Source of the DNA: Prochlorococcus sp. AG-436-O11
Lineage (GTDB): Bacteria > Cyanobacteriota > Cyanobacteriia > PCC-6307 > Cyanobiaceae
DNA length: 64,000 bases
Assembly (NCBI GenBank): GCA_003212535.1
Contig: QCPO01000001.1
Span: 155,452 to 219,451 of the forward strand
Reading direction: 5' to 3'
Shown here one piece after another: positions 63,591 to 64,000 of the stretch (its first letter is position 1; each line of letters begins with the position of its first letter). The notes beneath the pieces are model-generated. The model was given only the letters and a program-made list of their open reading frames with translations, searched no databases and was not told where the DNA came from. Position numbers and translations under genes: made by a program.

Positions 63591-63870
63591 AAGTGTGGAC
63601 GAGGTGTGGACGAGGTGTGGACGGAATTTATATGATTTTTAAGAACCCTTGCAATAACTCAAGGCTCGCTTTTCATTAGCCAGAAATTTTCTTCAGTGAT
63701 ATCAAGGGATTTGGGGGAAATTGCAAATCGTGAACGAATCGTGAATGTAATATCATACTATTCGCTTTTATAAATTTATTATCCATCAAAGTTCCTAATT
63801 AGGAAAATGATGGTTGGTATGGGGTTAGCTGAGTGGCTGTTCACCTATGTAAACCCTGAGAGAGATTTAT
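63591..63870. repeat. Composite t-A-B copy of the second type
   Basis: Three 11-bp units: AAGTGTGGACG, AGGTGTGGACG, AGGTGTGGACG (63591-63623). Core A (about 63640-63722) shares GGCTCGCTTTTCATTAGCCA with the native EVE gene and would encode ITEENFWLMKSEP then a stop (start codon changed to ATC). Right-hand units are AATCGTGAACG and AATCGTGAATG (63726-63747). B (63772-63870) has the perfect palindrome TTCCTAATTAGGAA at 63792-63805. Confidence 0.85.
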
Positions 63871-64000
63871 AATATTTTTTCGGAATTATTTAGAGTTATT
63901 TAGTATCGAATTCCCTAATAAATAAAGAATTCTATGAAAAGTGCTTTGGGAGTACTAATCCTGTCTCTCAGATTAGTTATAGCAGTAAGTATAAGCTAAA
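63871..64000. repeat. Second copy of module E, running to the window edge
   Basis: About 113 bases from 63888 onward match 53649-53769 with few changes, including ATTATTTAGAGTTATTTAGT and AGCAGTAAGT. In the first copy this leads to the pilin-like gene about 80 bases further on. The window ends before the next gene. Prediction: another plus-strand gene, possibly pilin-like, just outside. Confidence 0.8.

Noticed and set aside
51050..64000. Integrase, transposase or tRNA-associated element (tycheposon-like)
   Set aside because: No recombinase gene, transposase or tRNA is visible in the window, so a classical tRNA-targeting element is not supported here.

Overview
The window is a stretch of chromosome from a Prochlorococcus-like marine cyanobacterium, most likely a high-light-adapted clade. 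The evidence is the very AT-rich base composition, a split RNA polymerase beta-prime subunit (rpoC1/rpoC2), a 50-residue high-light-inducible protein, the cyanobacterial ATP synthase layout with a duplicated b subunit (b and b') and beta/epsilon encoded elsewhere, the Ccs1/CcdA system II cytochrome maturation genes, the plastid-type ribosomal protein PSRP-3, and many one-copy 'cyanobacterial unknown' families (DUF2997, Ycf35, DUF3143, DUF3326, DUF1818, DUF2811). No tRNA, rRNA, CRISPR array, transposase or integrase was recognised.

Positions 1 to about 51,050 are ordinary core genome, densely packed and often overlapping. In order: rpoC1 (3' end) and rpoC2, hli, rlmN, a HEAT-repeat protein, the DUF2997-Ycf35-ferredoxin trio, an aldo/keto reductase and rsmG; a biotin operon on the minus strand (bioF-bioK-bioC-bioD-bioA, using the BioK-type esterase); a Ski2-like helicase, fumC, purB, a TlyA-type methyltransferase, glnB, queF, ccs1-ccdA and ftsW; the main ATP synthase operon (atp1-B-E-F2-F-H-A-G) followed by a 2Fe-2S ferredoxin; nadE-nadD, a GTPase, a CNNM-like membrane protein, pepP and PSRP-3; atpD-atpC on the minus strand; groS-groL, secG, gpmI, pyrR, an Hsp70-like protein, rpoZ and an EVE-domain gene.

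From about 51,050 to the right edge the character changes to a genomic island of short, mostly unknown or membrane/secreted genes separated by a family of modular repeats. I call the modules A, t, B, C, D and E. A is a relic of the 5' end of the EVE gene (about 14 codons then a stop). t is a set of tandem 11-bp units beside A. B is a leader of about 100 bp with two palindromes. C is a start of the form ATG-Lys-Arg-Leu-Leu-Leu, an abortive signal-peptide start. D is a palindrome plus a terminator-like hairpin whose T-run ends exactly at the start codon of a minus-strand gene. E is a 130-bp extension of B that precedes a pilin-like gene and recurs at the window edge. On the minus strand the order is D'-ORF(s)-C'-B'-A'-t'-D'. 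Several ORFs fit exactly between a D' and a C', like cassettes. The island also contains pyrE, a PrsW-type membrane protease with a zinc ribbon, a porin-like outer-membrane protein, a ribbon-helix-helix-like protein and a DsrE-family protein.

The main proposal is that the 5' end of the EVE gene is a chromosomal accretion site where cassettes have repeatedly arrived, each leaving an EVE N-terminal relic, with D' and C' as 5' and 3' cassette borders. I recall, without being able to check it, that a repeat of about 48 bp derived from a conserved gene has been reported in a Prochlorococcus island. Module A may therefore be partly known; I know of no description of the D'-ORF-C' cassette grammar or the 11-bp units.
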